NCBI GenBank assembly: GCA_020746875.1 | Contig: JAGTJL010000005.1 | Span: 1,364,001-1,428,000 of the forward strand | Origin: Rhexocercosporidium sp. MPI-PUGE-AT-0058 | Lineage: Eukaryota; Ascomycota; Leotiomycetes; Helotiales | Direction of reading: 5' to 3' | DNA: 64,000 nt | In this document: positions 23,711-34,112 of the stretch, piece after piece | Layout of the letters: every line of letters begins with the position of its first letter | How positions within the stretch are numbered: the first letter of the stretch is position 1 | Program-made: the position numbers and the translations under genes | The notes under the pieces: model-generated | Told to the model about the DNA's origin: nothing | What the model saw: the letters and a program-made list of their open reading frames with translations, nothing else | Database searches by the model: none

Positions 23711-24361
23711 CTTGGATTGTCACCGCAAGGGTGCGATGAGAGGCAAATGTTGTTGACGGCCTTGGAAATTGTGTTATTCTTGAAAATATCAACGAGTCGC
23801 CAACCATTCGAAGGTGGAATAAAACACAATGCGGTGTTTGCGATTGAAATGGATAGATTCGAGAAACAAAGGAAGCGTACCAGGGTGTTTGTATTTACCT
23901 GGCATGCGTGAGGAATGGTCAGTCCAGATCCGGAATGCCAGTAGTAAATGGCTTCAAACTAGTGCCCCTGCCTCCGAAACGAATCCCAAAAATGTCTTTT
24001 TGTCCTTTTAATGGGGTATTGATAGCCTTTAGGTTGATGATAAGAAAAATTCGAAAGAGATAGAAGAAGGCATTGTTTTGGAACAGAAGAACAAGCAGCT
24101 TTGCTCACCGAGTCCATCACTTGATAGCGGAATTGTTGTGGCCTGGAATGCAACGCAAGACGGAAAATATAAACACAATATAAAACCGGACCCCTCAAAA
24201 CGCTTCACACTAATGCCAAAAATGGCCGGGATATTGGCTCTCAGGAATGAGTCGCTAGGGACTCTGTTGTGTTGAATGAGCCCGTGGAGGTCATTGGTAT
24301 TACTTCTGCTATATCCCCCGTGTCAAAAGCCGTACACGGGCTCTGGACACTTCTGTAGTCG
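23711..24361. other. Intergenic region upstream of the large coiled-coil gene
   Basis: 651 bp, holding the promoter of the coiled-coil gene and the 3' flank of the bZIP gene. Nothing else is recognised. Confidence 0.5.
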
Positions 24362-25448
24362 TTATAATCCAACACCAGAATACCGGTCCATTACATTGAA
24401 AACCAGTTGATTATCCACCTCACAGTCCATCCCAGGTCCGCACCCGAGATCGGCTCGAACAGCCGACGAGTCGTTAATTCCTGCCATTGTCGTGATCATA
24501 TCTGCTGCAAAATTACAATTATTAACATTCGGGCTCGATGTCGTAGGCACGTAGATTTCCGATTGCTGGACACTCGAATATTGGTGTTTGGAGGGGTTAC
24601 TCTGGACAGGAGGGTATGACTGGTTGGACAGAGAAAACTGTTGATCATAGTCGAACATCTGGTGATTTTGGCTCGAAGTGTTTGATCCCGGGCTGAGATG
24701 CCTCCCCTGCATGGGCACAAGCCTCTGGTGCTGCTGCTGCTGCTGCTGCTGCATTCTGTGTCTTTCGTTACCTCCCAAGTCCGTGCTGCTTGTCGTGCTA
24801 CCATTGGGCGTCACGTATTGCATCGTCGCGAGTCTCGCAGCTTGCTGATTCCCCGACCGACGTTGAGTATTTTCGTTTTGAGTTGGATCCCACACAGACC
24901 GTGTCGTAGTGATACTTCCAGAGCTTTCTCTATCGCAAGACTGTCCCGCCGCTGGGTTGTTTCCATCGAGGCAGCACGCTTTGCGCATCGTGAGCAAGTG
25001 CTCTAGAACTTGTACCGCCTGGCTTTGGCCTCCATATTGACCTCCGATGGCCATATCATCTGTTGAGGATGTCTGTAGGTATGTCTCGATGCTCTCGTCC
25101 CTAACGCCTTGCTGCGATAATAGCGCTCGTAACTTCTTGTTCTCTTCCGCAACCTTCCTCGCTGCGGTCTGGATCTCGCTCGACGCCTCGACGCCCTGGA
25201 GCTCGCATTGGCGTAACTTGGACTCCAACTCCTGGAGATATTCTTTCCTCCGGGCACGGCTTCGTCTCTGGTTATCGCGAATCCGCGCGAGGTTCGCTTT
25301 ATCCTTTGATTTGCACTGTCAGAATGGGTAGCTAGGGTAAGCCTCCGTTTGCCCAGGCTGTTCCTCGCAGCCAAGACTTCGGTTTGGCGTGGGGTCCGCG
25401 GCAGGAAGGGAAGAATGCATTTACTGTACATACCGAGGATGTAGACAT
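24362..25448 (-). CDS. bZIP transcription factor
   Basis: Two exons: a 15-nt first exon (25448-25434, encoding MSTSS) and 25315-24362, separated by a 118-bp intron with GTATGT donor and ACAG acceptor. The product is 322 aa. The basic region is at residues 7-30 (KANLARIRDNQRRSRARR, N20-x7-R28). A leucine-zipper-like coiled coil follows (about 30-70). The rest is low complexity: Ser/Thr/Gln/Asn-rich with a polyglutamine tract encoded by CAG repeats (plus strand 24730-24753). The NLARIRDNQRRSRARRK basic region is common to a large, mostly uncharacterised fungal bZIP group. The very short coding exon 1 is inferred from the start codon and splice consensus. Upstream is a C/T-rich leader with G-quadruplex-capable runs on the opposite strand. 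Confidence 0.87.
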
Positions 25449-26440
25449 CGCCCGAAGCAATCTGTCTGTATACTGGAGTGCACGATGCGCAAACGCTTCA
25501 GCTTAATCGTAGTTGATCCAAATGACGTCCGGAAATGCGCCTGGTAGCAGAAGAAGGTATGCGAAGCCGATGTGATGGTTGGATGGATGAATGAGTGAAT
25601 GTACGCATGTATGTATGTGAGGATCGAGAGTTCTAGAGCCGGCGATTCTAGGGGAGAGTCCAGAAAGAGGCGAAGCGCATTGAACGTCAAGGTGTCCGAG
25701 GGGGAGGGGGGAGGGGGCTCGCGTGATGGAGCGGAGAGTTGGAGAGGAGGGAGGGATGGAGGGATGGAGGGAGGGAAGGGGGGTTGGACCAGAAGTACGG
25801 AGTACGATGTACGAAGTAAGTTTGTACAAATATGACCGAGGGAAATCGTGATAATCACGGCCCTGAAGGGTCGTGTTGGAAAAGCAAGAAGGAAATGAGT
25901 TCGAATCAACTGAAGGCAAATTCCGTTGACCCCCCCGTGGACGGAAGAGTTGCTTTTGCTTTCTCCCCTTCTCTCGTCTTTCTAGAAGGGGAAGCTGAGG
26001 CTGCTGATATCCGATCGACGGGCAAAAATCACATCTGGGTTAATCCCGTCCTCGAGGCTAGTGGCTTGGGATCTTGCGATCTGGGGGAGGGTGGCAGGAC
26101 GGTGGGTCGTGGAGGAGCCGGAAGCTGGGTCCGCGATCCTGGATGGGCTGATTGTTTTCAGCTGCCCGAAGGATGAGGATGGGAGAGCACGAAAGTCGAT
26201 GGAAAATATGGCCACTTTCACTCCTATAATCTCCTGGCTTTCTTTCCTTTGTATTCGGGATTCGATAGACGAACGAGCCTTAGTCCCGGCGACCCGGGAA
26301 GGCTGGGCAGTGGAAAGGCAAGGCTGTACTAGTTCTGGCGGCACATCAAGCTGGCGACAGAAGCAATTCGCTATTGATTAAGTAGACTTTCGACTGCTCG
26401 TTCCGCCCACAGTTTCCTGCTTCCTGTCATGTCAATTATG
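25449..26440. other. CT-rich leader and promoter of the bZIP gene
   Basis: About 1 kb. On the bZIP coding strand it is C/T-rich. On the plus strand 25700-25717 carries G5-A-G6-A-G5, followed by iterated GGGAGGGATGGA words to about 25785. No coding sequence is supported. Confidence 0.5.
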
Positions 26441-27120
26441 GCGCCACCGCTCTTCTTGGATGCTGGTCGCCCTGTCTCCAGGGGGATCACCGTTGGTGAT
26501 GTGTAATATAAGTTACGTTATTGGCTGAGGTCTCGATCACGGTCAGAATAAGCTCATGCGACTTACGCATGCCTTGAGCAAGCTATTCTGCATGGACCTT
26601 AGTGATCAGTATCTCCGCGGCACCAATCATAACAGTGTCATCGGCAATCACCTTCTGTTGCAAGTTGGTGACGACAACCATTTCGACCAAAATGTAAGGA
26701 CGTAGACGCTACTATCAGACGCTGCTAGACAGGTCTCGGGTACAGTGAAGAAAAGAAATCCAACTACGAAGTAAAAGCTCGCATTGGGAATCCGGGTAAT
26801 ATTCTCCACAGAACGTAGTGGTTTCCGCGCATTGAATCCGAGTTGAAGTAGTCGGTTTCAGGCAGGTGCTTCTTCCGCTGACCAAAATATAAGTCGATTG
26901 CGTGGCCCCCTTCCACAGATCGGCACCACTACTTGCTACAATTTTTGAAGGCAAGCTGTAGGAGATAATTCGGCATGCCGACCATAAACACAACACTAAG
27001 ACGTAGCCGGCTGGTACACGATTGGAATGAGGCAAGCTTTGTGGCTACTAATGAGGTAAGAATTCTGACAACTAACTTACAAACCTCGATGTTCTTTTCG
27101 GAAGCTTTCCGTATCCAGAA
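26440..27120 (-). pseudogene. Unidentified decayed coding remnant(s)
   Basis: Minus-strand stretches read like protein but are broken by stops and frame changes. At about 26590-26702 one frame gives a coherent segment (MVVVTNLQQKVIADDTVMIG) ending in a stop, then a second coherent piece (GMRKSHELILTVIETSANN) to about 26470. A further open frame covers 26715-27035. I could not assign a family. It may be one or more fragments of a dead gene, and part may be chance. Confidence 0.3.
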
Positions 27121-28088
27121 GTATTAGTTCCTGGGTACGCTGAACTGAGAGCGAACCACCTTTTCCTTTTCCCTTCGTCGTTCCTGTATCACTTGAATAC
27201 TGTACATGCCCTAGAACTACCTATACGCATACCCGGCTCGATGCCAAGGCAATCATCCGAAACAACTGTAACAAGCTTTCCATCAAACGACCCATCAAAG
27301 TACTTGTAGACGCCGGAATGGTCTGATCGCGAGCCTCCATGAATCATCTCTTAAAATAACCTGTCCTCCCCCTCTCCCCCACACAGTCTCACACCTCTCA
27401 AGTTTCGTCTCCACGTCAAGAATACATCAAAAAGCTTCCTTTGACCCAACAGGCCGGATAGGAAGTTTGCCGAGATATGAATAGCTCCGATCTCTTCATC
27501 TGTATTTGCGACTTCGCACTTCTTTGATCGTGTTCCATATACTGTGTATTTACTTTACAACGCGTCCGTGTTGCATTGTATCCATGTCGATCCATTTCTA
27601 AACTCGTTTCGTGCTATCGATATACTTGGTAAAAGCGGTAAATAATGTGCACTCGCAGAGTGCACGATTCCAGAGGTTTCTACATGCCAGGGCTTTGTAC
27701 AAGGGTATTACCCAATGATAAATCAATGCTGATCCGCTGTCTTGCTAAGTATCTACAGTAGATTTGATGGGTTTATGCACAGACTAGAATTGTACATTAT
27801 TTACTCTTAATATGAAGTATAACATGGCAAGGGGTAGATTCTATTTTGAGATATCTCGCTTGAGACTTGAGAACAAAAGCATGGAGGAAAATAAAGGAAT
27901 CTCCCCGGAAAATCGTGCAGCTCATCGAAACAAGCTTTGGCCTAGCCCGCCAATCGATCGGAGAGCAAAGGGATTTCTCAGGGGTACTGAAGAACTTTGC
28001 GGATTAACTGGAGTGCAGGCGTCGCTTGAGGCTCGTCCGAAACAACTTCGCCTCCCCCCCACTCCTCGCCCCTCTTGCCTCAATAGCC

Positions 28089-28831
28089 TCAATTAATTCG
28101 AAGGAATCTTTTGTTGCACGACGCAAATTTAACCTTCTTTTGGACAGTCTCCAATCGGTCGGATGCAAGCATTTCCGAGACGTCTTCAGCCTTCCTCGCT
28201 TTCCTGGCTCGATACAATTTCCCTCGCTCATGGAGATGCCACTCAAACTCGCTGACACTTAGGCTAAATCGCTTTAGATTCTGTGGGCCTGTGATGATTG
28301 TTTCTTCGATATCGGAAGGTAGGATCTGCCGGAATTGTGGTGAACTGTAGATATAATGAGGATGATGACCGTTGCGAAGGTCTTGTCTTTAAGTCAACAT
28401 GAGGGCAACGAAGTAGGGACTAGAACTCCCACGCCATCCCAGTCCCAAATAAATTCGTCATTGAATTGACGGGTTCAACACTGAAGATCCTCACGAAAAT
28501 CCACGCAGGAATTTATGCATGATCTTCGTTTATCGAGTATCTCCTCCAATTTTCAGAACTCGGTCGAGCAGAAGCGAATCGAAGCCTTGTACTCAACCCG
28601 ATGAGCTTCTGGGCCAAGATAGATATAGTCAATGTTCAAATTGTCACAGAGCTTGCATTGAATAATCCTTCCACTATAGCGAACTTCCCTGGAACAACAA
28701 ATCTCACAAGCCTGAGGACAAAGTGAGTAGGTGCTTTCTCTGTGAATTTCTCCGGAGCAAGTGATGAAGAATAAATGATATAAATCCCAAGGATCAGGGA
28801 GGACCGAGGAGCATTCTTGCGTACTGCGCCG
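28089..28831 (-). pseudogene. Decayed Cys-rich protein gene, two frame fragments
   Basis: Two coding-like minus-strand frames lie in tandem. Fragment A (28831-28553, 93 codons) begins near ECSSVLPDPWDLYHLFF and contains a Cys-rich cluster (CPQACEICC, then CKLCDN) like a zinc-binding module. It ends at an in-frame TGA, after which the same frame continues coding-like (KLEEILDKRRSCINSC) to another stop. Fragment B (28388-28089, 100 codons) contains YSSPQFRQILPSDIEET and a basic helical stretch (LYRARKARKAEDVSEML). No intron reconnects all pieces without stops, so I call it a pseudogene, though a spliced gene with an intron I missed is possible. No family was recognised. Confidence 0.45.
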
Positions 28832-29324
28832 CTAGTTGGTGGATGGTGATATTCCGATTGGAATTGCTTGATACTGGCTCGTGAATATGAAAGACTTGAT
28901 TTAGGTAATTATGTCACAGTCTGCGGGTACCGGGTCCGATGATGTTGGAATTGATGAATATGAGAAGGACGGTGAATCCGATCCGCTACGTTCTCGAGAC
29001 TTACAACTAGTGGCAGGCGAGTTTAGCGAAATCTTGCACAACATGATATAAAATAGAGAGATGCATTTTGTCCTTTCGCTTCATTAGCATATTATCGTAC
29101 TAAATATACACGAACGGATGTAAATTCAAATCAGGTGTTGATTTCTTCGAACCTGAGCGGAAGTGGGAAGAGAATCTCTGATTGCTGCACCTGTATCACC
29201 TGTACCCACCACTTTACCTGCACTATTTCATCACTTCCAAAGCTTAACAGCGTAGGTACTTTGAGTTTATAGCCACCAGACTTTCCAGTTTGGAGCTTGA
29301 ACAGCTTTTACAGCAGTGATTTAA

Positions 29325-30640
29325 TTATTGTTTTTGGATATCGCCTGTGGAGTTCATGTGCCCTCTCTATCTTCAACAGCACCATTCCCGTCATATGTTC
29401 TCAAATACGGAAGAAGAACGGCAAACTTAATCGGGATCATCACAATGATTTTCGGTGGCATTGTCCAGTGCGAGGTCAAGAGTAGCTTCGTTATTTCTGT
29501 ATTGCTCGCTTCATTCTTGGGTTCGAACTTTCTTTCTGCACCACTGCGTCGCCTAGTCTTGTTACCGAACTTTCTCATCCCAAGGAGAGTGTGGCTGCCA
29601 CAGCTGTTTGTAACTCTTGTTAGTTCTTGAGAAGTGTTCTAGCTGAGTGGATTACGTATGGTCCCAGGCTTATTCGGAGTACAGAAAATACAATGTTCAA
29701 GATCACCTATGGCTATCAGTTGCTAACGTCGAACGTTGATACTGGTCATGGAGAACCCCTTCACTCTTGCGGATGGCGCCCAGTTTAATTCAACTTTCAG
29801 TCATTTGGTTTCTACCCAAATCGTCTCGATACCTTATATTGAACGATAGGTTTGACGAGGCAATGGCAGCACTGATTTAGTACGATAGCGATGTAGTTCA
29901 GACTGAACTGGTTCAATTTGATTTTGCCGAGATTTGTGCCGCAATCGAGCTACAGAAGTGTGAGTAACCCCGTTCAATTGAGACACAATTACAAAGAAAT
30001 ATGCTATTCACCATGTAGAAACTTGTTCTACGACGGGGAAATTAACGATAAGCACCCAAGGAAACAGATATCGTGTGTTCATCGTTTTATGCATGAGCAC
30101 CTTCTTACCATGGTCTGGAAACAGCCTTTTCTCGCATTGTAAGTACACCCAATCTACCCTAGAATGTACATGCATCTAATCCCAACTCTGCAGATCTGGC
30201 AGGAATCTTGGACAGTATCGGAAATACTAAGGAATACAAGCTCTTATCAACGGAGTTCTCAGCATTTGGAATCTCGAAGTCACCCTCACCTCAGCCTTCG
30301 TAGCCGAACGTATTGGTCGACGCCCTCTTTTCCGTATCTCAGCCATCGGCACGCTCATCATCTTCTCCACTTGGACAATATTCTCCACTCTCTTCGCTCA
30401 AGCAGGTGTAAATTCAGCCGCCATCTCAGTGTTGGTCTTCATCTTCATTTTCCAGCTCTTTTACTGCACAGCATTCTCTCCTCTACTAGTTTCTTATTCA
30501 GTCGTTATTCTATCCTACTCTGCCCGAGCCAAGGGCATGGTAACTTCTGTGTTTTCCACGAAGGTTGCGGTCTTTATCAACAATACGTCAATCCCATGGT
30601 CTCCAGAACAAACATTTGAACCCTGTAAGAAGATCAAGAT
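29325..30640 (+). pseudogene. MFS sugar (hexose/lactose permease-like) transporter pseudogene
   Basis: Pieces of a sugar-porter protein follow in the right order on the plus strand but in shifting frames with stops. They include the loop after helix 2 (KYGRRTANLIGI), the helix 3-4 region (GGIVQC, then a SLVTELSHPKES-type motif), an inner loop (SVIWFLPKSSRYLI, DRFDEAMAAL) and a later loop (EYKLLINGVLSIWNLEVT, FVAERIGRRPLF). Two clear in-frame stops are TAG 29621-29623 and TAG 29878-29880. A frameshift follows about 30571, where the expected NQYVNP motif changes frame. An intron relic (GTAAGT near 30139 to CTGCAG near 30192) remains. The order and motifs make the family secure, and the damage means no functional protein. 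Confidence 0.88.
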
Positions 30641-31122
30641 CGCTCTTCTTGTTTTCTTCGATCATTTACAAATGTTCTTCTATGATAATTTAGGCCATAA
30701 ATGGAAACACTCATTATATTGTTTTAGGGGAGAATAATTTTCATCTCTTCCCAGCAAATTCCGGGTGCCCAATTGGCCTTTAAATACCAAAAACATCAGA
30801 ATTATTACGTTTTTTTCGTCTGGTGAAATCCAATCCAGAAAAAACAACCCTCTACAAAATAAATTATCAATTCAAATGGATGATCTTTTGATCTTTGTTT
30901 GTTCAAATCGTCCTAGTGCGGTAGCGAAAAGCACTGATTATCTAAACGTCATCACCTCAACTCCATAAAATCGCTACTTCTCATACCTCAATAAACCCAA
31001 CATTCAACTTAAAATCAAAACACAAATGCTGTGACCTAGACACAGACTCATCAATCAAACCCAAACAATTCCTCACAATAGCTTCCCAAGCCAATTCCCG
31101 ACTCCTGCGCCTCGCCCGCACA

Positions 31123-32051
31123 ATGTCAACAACATCTATACCCAACAGCGGCGTCGCACCATGGCGCCCTCTCTTCCTAAGCCACATCTCCAAGCTCCCC
31201 TCACCAGAGTTCGTCTTCTCATCTCTCCACCCCTCTCCCAGCAAAGACTCACCAGTACCCTATCTCCCACGAGCACGCTACTGCATCTTCCGAGGGATGT
31301 GGGCCGAGCTCCCAGAGAACAAGCACAACACGGCACCACAGAACGAGCGTATCTACGAGAGTGATCTCCTGACCATGACGACAGACGTCAGGATGGAGAA
31401 GGTGCCTGAGATTTTCGCGAGCTCGGCTGGTCACGGGGATGTCAGCCAGAGTCAGGGCAGTGGTGGTGGTGGACCTGTCGAAGCTGTTTTCTGGGTGAAA
31501 GATGTTATGACGCAGTGGAGGATTAGAGGGGAGGCGTTTATTGTAGGGCAGGATATTGAGGGGGAGGGGGATGAGTCGAGTGGGGTGAGGACGGTGAAGA
31601 GTGATGTTGGGGAGAGGATGAGGGTTGTTAAGGAGGAGGGGAGGGAGGCTTGGAGTTGGTCGAAGGAGTTGACGGCCCATTTTGGGAATCTGAGTCCTGG
31701 TATGAGGGGTAGCTTTAAGAATCCTGCGCCCGGCACGCCGGTTGGTGTGTCGTCGCCAGATAAGAGGCTGGGCTTAGGTCAAAAAGTTGATGATTTGGAG
31801 GATGAGGTTGCGAGGAAGAACTTCAGGGTTGTCATTATCAAGGTAAGCTCAATACCACGTTTCCCTTATGCATCATTCTGTGGACTGTACTGACAAATGG
31901 AACTTAGCCGGAGGTTGTAGAGATGGTCGATCTGACCGATCCGGAGAGAGCTCGGCGATGGAAATATACTTACGTCGGACTGAATGCTACTGATGCTGCA
32001 GAGGATGGCGAGATTATTGGTGAATGGAAGAAGGAAGAATTATGGCCTTAG
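31123..32051 (+). CDS. Pyridoxamine-phosphate-oxidase-like FMN-binding split-barrel protein
   Basis: Two exons, 31123-31842 and 31908-32051, with a 65-bp intron (GTAAGC..TTAG), give 287 aa. The start (a few residues, then APWRPLFLSHI) and the pattern of PRARYCIFRGMW, a variable loop, TMTTDVRMEKVPE, EAVFWVKDVMTQWRIRGEAFI and a C-terminal WKYTYVGLNA match the Alr4036-type PNPOx-like FMN-binding domain found in fungi and cyanobacteria. Such proteins bind flavin and probably catalyse an oxidoreduction; the substrate is unknown. A Gly/Ser/acidic insertion lies in the middle (about 105-160). It is probably cytosolic, with no signal seen. It converges on ARC1 with a 336-bp gap. Confidence 0.85.
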
Positions 32052-32387
32052 AACTGCTGTGCCAATTTTACTGAGAGGTCCTTCGTAGAAGAATCTAGAC
32101 GAAATTGCATGATGTCAAACAAATTTAGACAACGCTTAAAAAGGGTCTCCCAAAGGCTTCAGCCGTTTTACTTACCAGGCGTGCTCTGCAAGCAAATTGA
32201 GTGATCATAGGTTACTTGCATTCAGCATGAAACACGAAGACTATTCTGCAATATAAACATGAATTCTGTGATCGGATGTTCTGCGATCTGATGATTGCAT
32301 AGCTACAGCTATGATACTATAGTATGAGAGCTCCATTTTTGCTTCGCTCCTTCTGCGTGCACCTAGGTATCACTTTTTACATCCCAT
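32052..32387. other. Convergent 3' intergenic region
   Basis: 336 bp of AT-rich sequence between the PNPOx-like gene and ARC1 stop codons. No gene is seen. Confidence 0.6.
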
Positions 32388-33659
32388 TTACCGGACAATA
32401 GCACCGCTCAAGCTCTTGACCTTGCAAACTCCTCCACTGGCAGTAACTAGCTTTCCAAGACCCGTCTTCGGCTCCTCACCCTCCTTGCTCAACTCCTTAA
32501 CAGCACCGGCATCAAAAGCCACCTCAAGCTCACTCGTAGTCGTGAACCCAACTTGGCACATATCCCAGACCTTCTTCTTGGGATTTAGCATTGCCTCCGG
32601 CTCGCCTTGCCAGCCCTCAAAGTAAACACGCTCACCAGCAGGAGCATCCGTAGGTGGCGTAACCAGCTCGACTGGTCCAGCATGATGATCTTCCTCGCCC
32701 TCCTTGAGTCTAGGTGAAGCAGCCAGGACCATAGCGCAAGATTTAACACCACGCATCTTTACAGGCTTCAAGTTGCATACCACGACCACCTTCCGACCTT
32801 GCATCTCCTCGAGCGGAACAAGACCATTCAAGCCCGAGCATACAGTTCGAACAACCTGTCCTTCGTACTCAGAAGTATCGTCTGTACCAGCTTTATCACC
32901 CATAGCAATTGTCGACACGAACAGTGAGTCGGCCTCTGGATGTTTGATGGCCTTTAGGATATGCCCAACACGCAAATCGATCAGGCTGGGTGAGAGTGGA
33001 GCAGCAACAGCAGGGGCCTTTTGCGGCTTTGGTGCTTTCTCCTTCTTCTCTTTCTTCTTTTGCTGTTGTTCTGGCTGAGCAGACCCCTCCCCTGCTACAG
33101 CAGCTACCACAGCATCCTTGACCTCCACAACTTTATCCGCGGCCTTCTCTCCCACACTCTTGTCCTTCTTATCTTTCTTTCCATTCGTACGGTCTGCGAG
33201 AATGGTCTCTCCTCCAGCAGCAGCAGCGGCAGCAGCAGCTTTCTCCTTCTTCAGACGTTCCTTCTCAGCCTTCGCATCAACAGGTGGCTTGACGTAGAGG
33301 ATCTCCTCCGGATCGACCTCGACCTTCTTGTCCGCTCCAACGGCTAGTGCAAAGACTGGAGAGTTCTGCACGAAGTCCAGATGGCGGACAATGTTGGGGT
33401 GGCCGTGCTCGCCAGTTCGCTGCTCCGCGGTCCAGGAGAAGACTTGTGGTGCCAGGGATTCGTAGAGCGCGATGTCTGCCTTGGAGGGTTTGGCACCAAG
33501 GAGAGTCGTGCGGGAGGCGAGGTGAGCATTGAGGGTGTCTAGAAGGGATTTCTGGTCACCACTGCCGGCGGTTGACTTGAGGCGGTCGGAGGTGGTGAGC
33601 CATTGATTGATCTCTGCTTGCTCCGTCTCGGAGTAGGTCAGGTTGGTGAAGGACGACAT
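32388..33659 (-). CDS. ARC1: Arc1/AIMP1-type tRNA-binding cofactor of aminoacyl-tRNA synthetases
   Basis: Single exon, 423 aa. Yeast Arc1 binds tRNA and docks methionyl- and glutamyl-tRNA synthetases in the cytosol. The N-terminal third (about 1-105) is GST-C-like (GAKPSKADIALYESLAP). A Lys/Ala-rich basic linker (about 128-215) follows, with an eight-Ala run and KKKEKKEK. The C-terminal EMAPII/tRNA-binding OB fold begins at about 222 (SLIDLRVGHI, then HPEADSLFVS, VVVCNLKPVKMRGVKS, GERVYFEG). The order of three domains is exactly that of Arc1 (G4P1). The start ATG 33659 gives the complete N domain. Confidence 0.95.
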   Translation of the reverse strand: MSSFTNLTYSETEQAEINQWLTTSDRLKSTAGSGDQKSLLDTLNAHLASRTTLLGAKPSKADIALYESLAPQVFSWTAEQRTGEHGHPNIVRHLDFVQNSPVFALAVGADKKVEVDPEEILYVKPPVDAKAEKERLKKEKAAAAAAAAGGETILADRTNGKKDKKDKSVGEKAADKVVEVKDAVVAAVAGEGSAQPEQQQKKKEKKEKAPKPQKAPAVAAPLSPSLIDLRVGHILKAIKHPEADSLFVSTIAMGDKAGTDDTSEYEGQVVRTVCSGLNGLVPLEEMQGRKVVVVCNLKPVKMRGVKSCAMVLAASPRLKEGEEDHHAGPVELVTPPTDAPAGERVYFEGWQGEPEAMLNPKKKVWDMCQVGFTTTSELEVAFDAGAVKELSKEGEEPKTGLGKLVTASGGVCKVKSLSGAIVR

Positions 33660-34112
33660 AGTTCTGAAGATTGTACTTGGTGTGAGCCTGATGGCGCGTG
33701 GGAGAACTCGTGTAGGAAACAGCTTGGCGGCTGTTTGGTGGTATTTTTGAGGTTGGATATATTGCTTGCGATGTGTTTATTGACTGGAAAATTCGTTTGT
33801 TGAACGGGAGTCATGAAGTGGGGCACTCAGCCTCGTCTCAAGGCTGAGATTTGGCGAGCAGGAAATTCACGATTCAAGAATGATTTAACGGATGTTGTTT
33901 ATTCATCATAGACTTCAAGTTCGTGTTTTTAATTTCATCGTACCCGAAACATTCCATATATACAAATCGGAAACTGTGCTCAAATAGAGTATCAAGAACT
34001 CCACTCGGCCGCGACCCCGCAATGCTGGTAACTCAGTGACGCTAGAACGCCCAACAGATATACTCAAAAGCTATGCTCTATAATTGTGTTCTGTGTTCCA
34101 TAAAACTGATCA
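33660..34112. promoter_or_regulatory. ARC1 promoter and MFS 3' flank
   Basis: 453 bp between the ARC1 start and the stop of the MFS gene, both on the minus strand. Nothing distinctive is seen. Confidence 0.5.

Larger units (their letters stand above)
26441..31122. other. Gene graveyard between bZIP and PNPOx-like genes
   Basis: This 4.7 kb stretch has no intact gene. Apart from the remnants listed separately (26.4-27.1, 28.1-28.8 and 29.3-30.6 kb), the intervals 27120-28088, 28832-29324 and 30641-31122 are AT-rich with short open frames lacking motifs. Confidence 0.55.
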
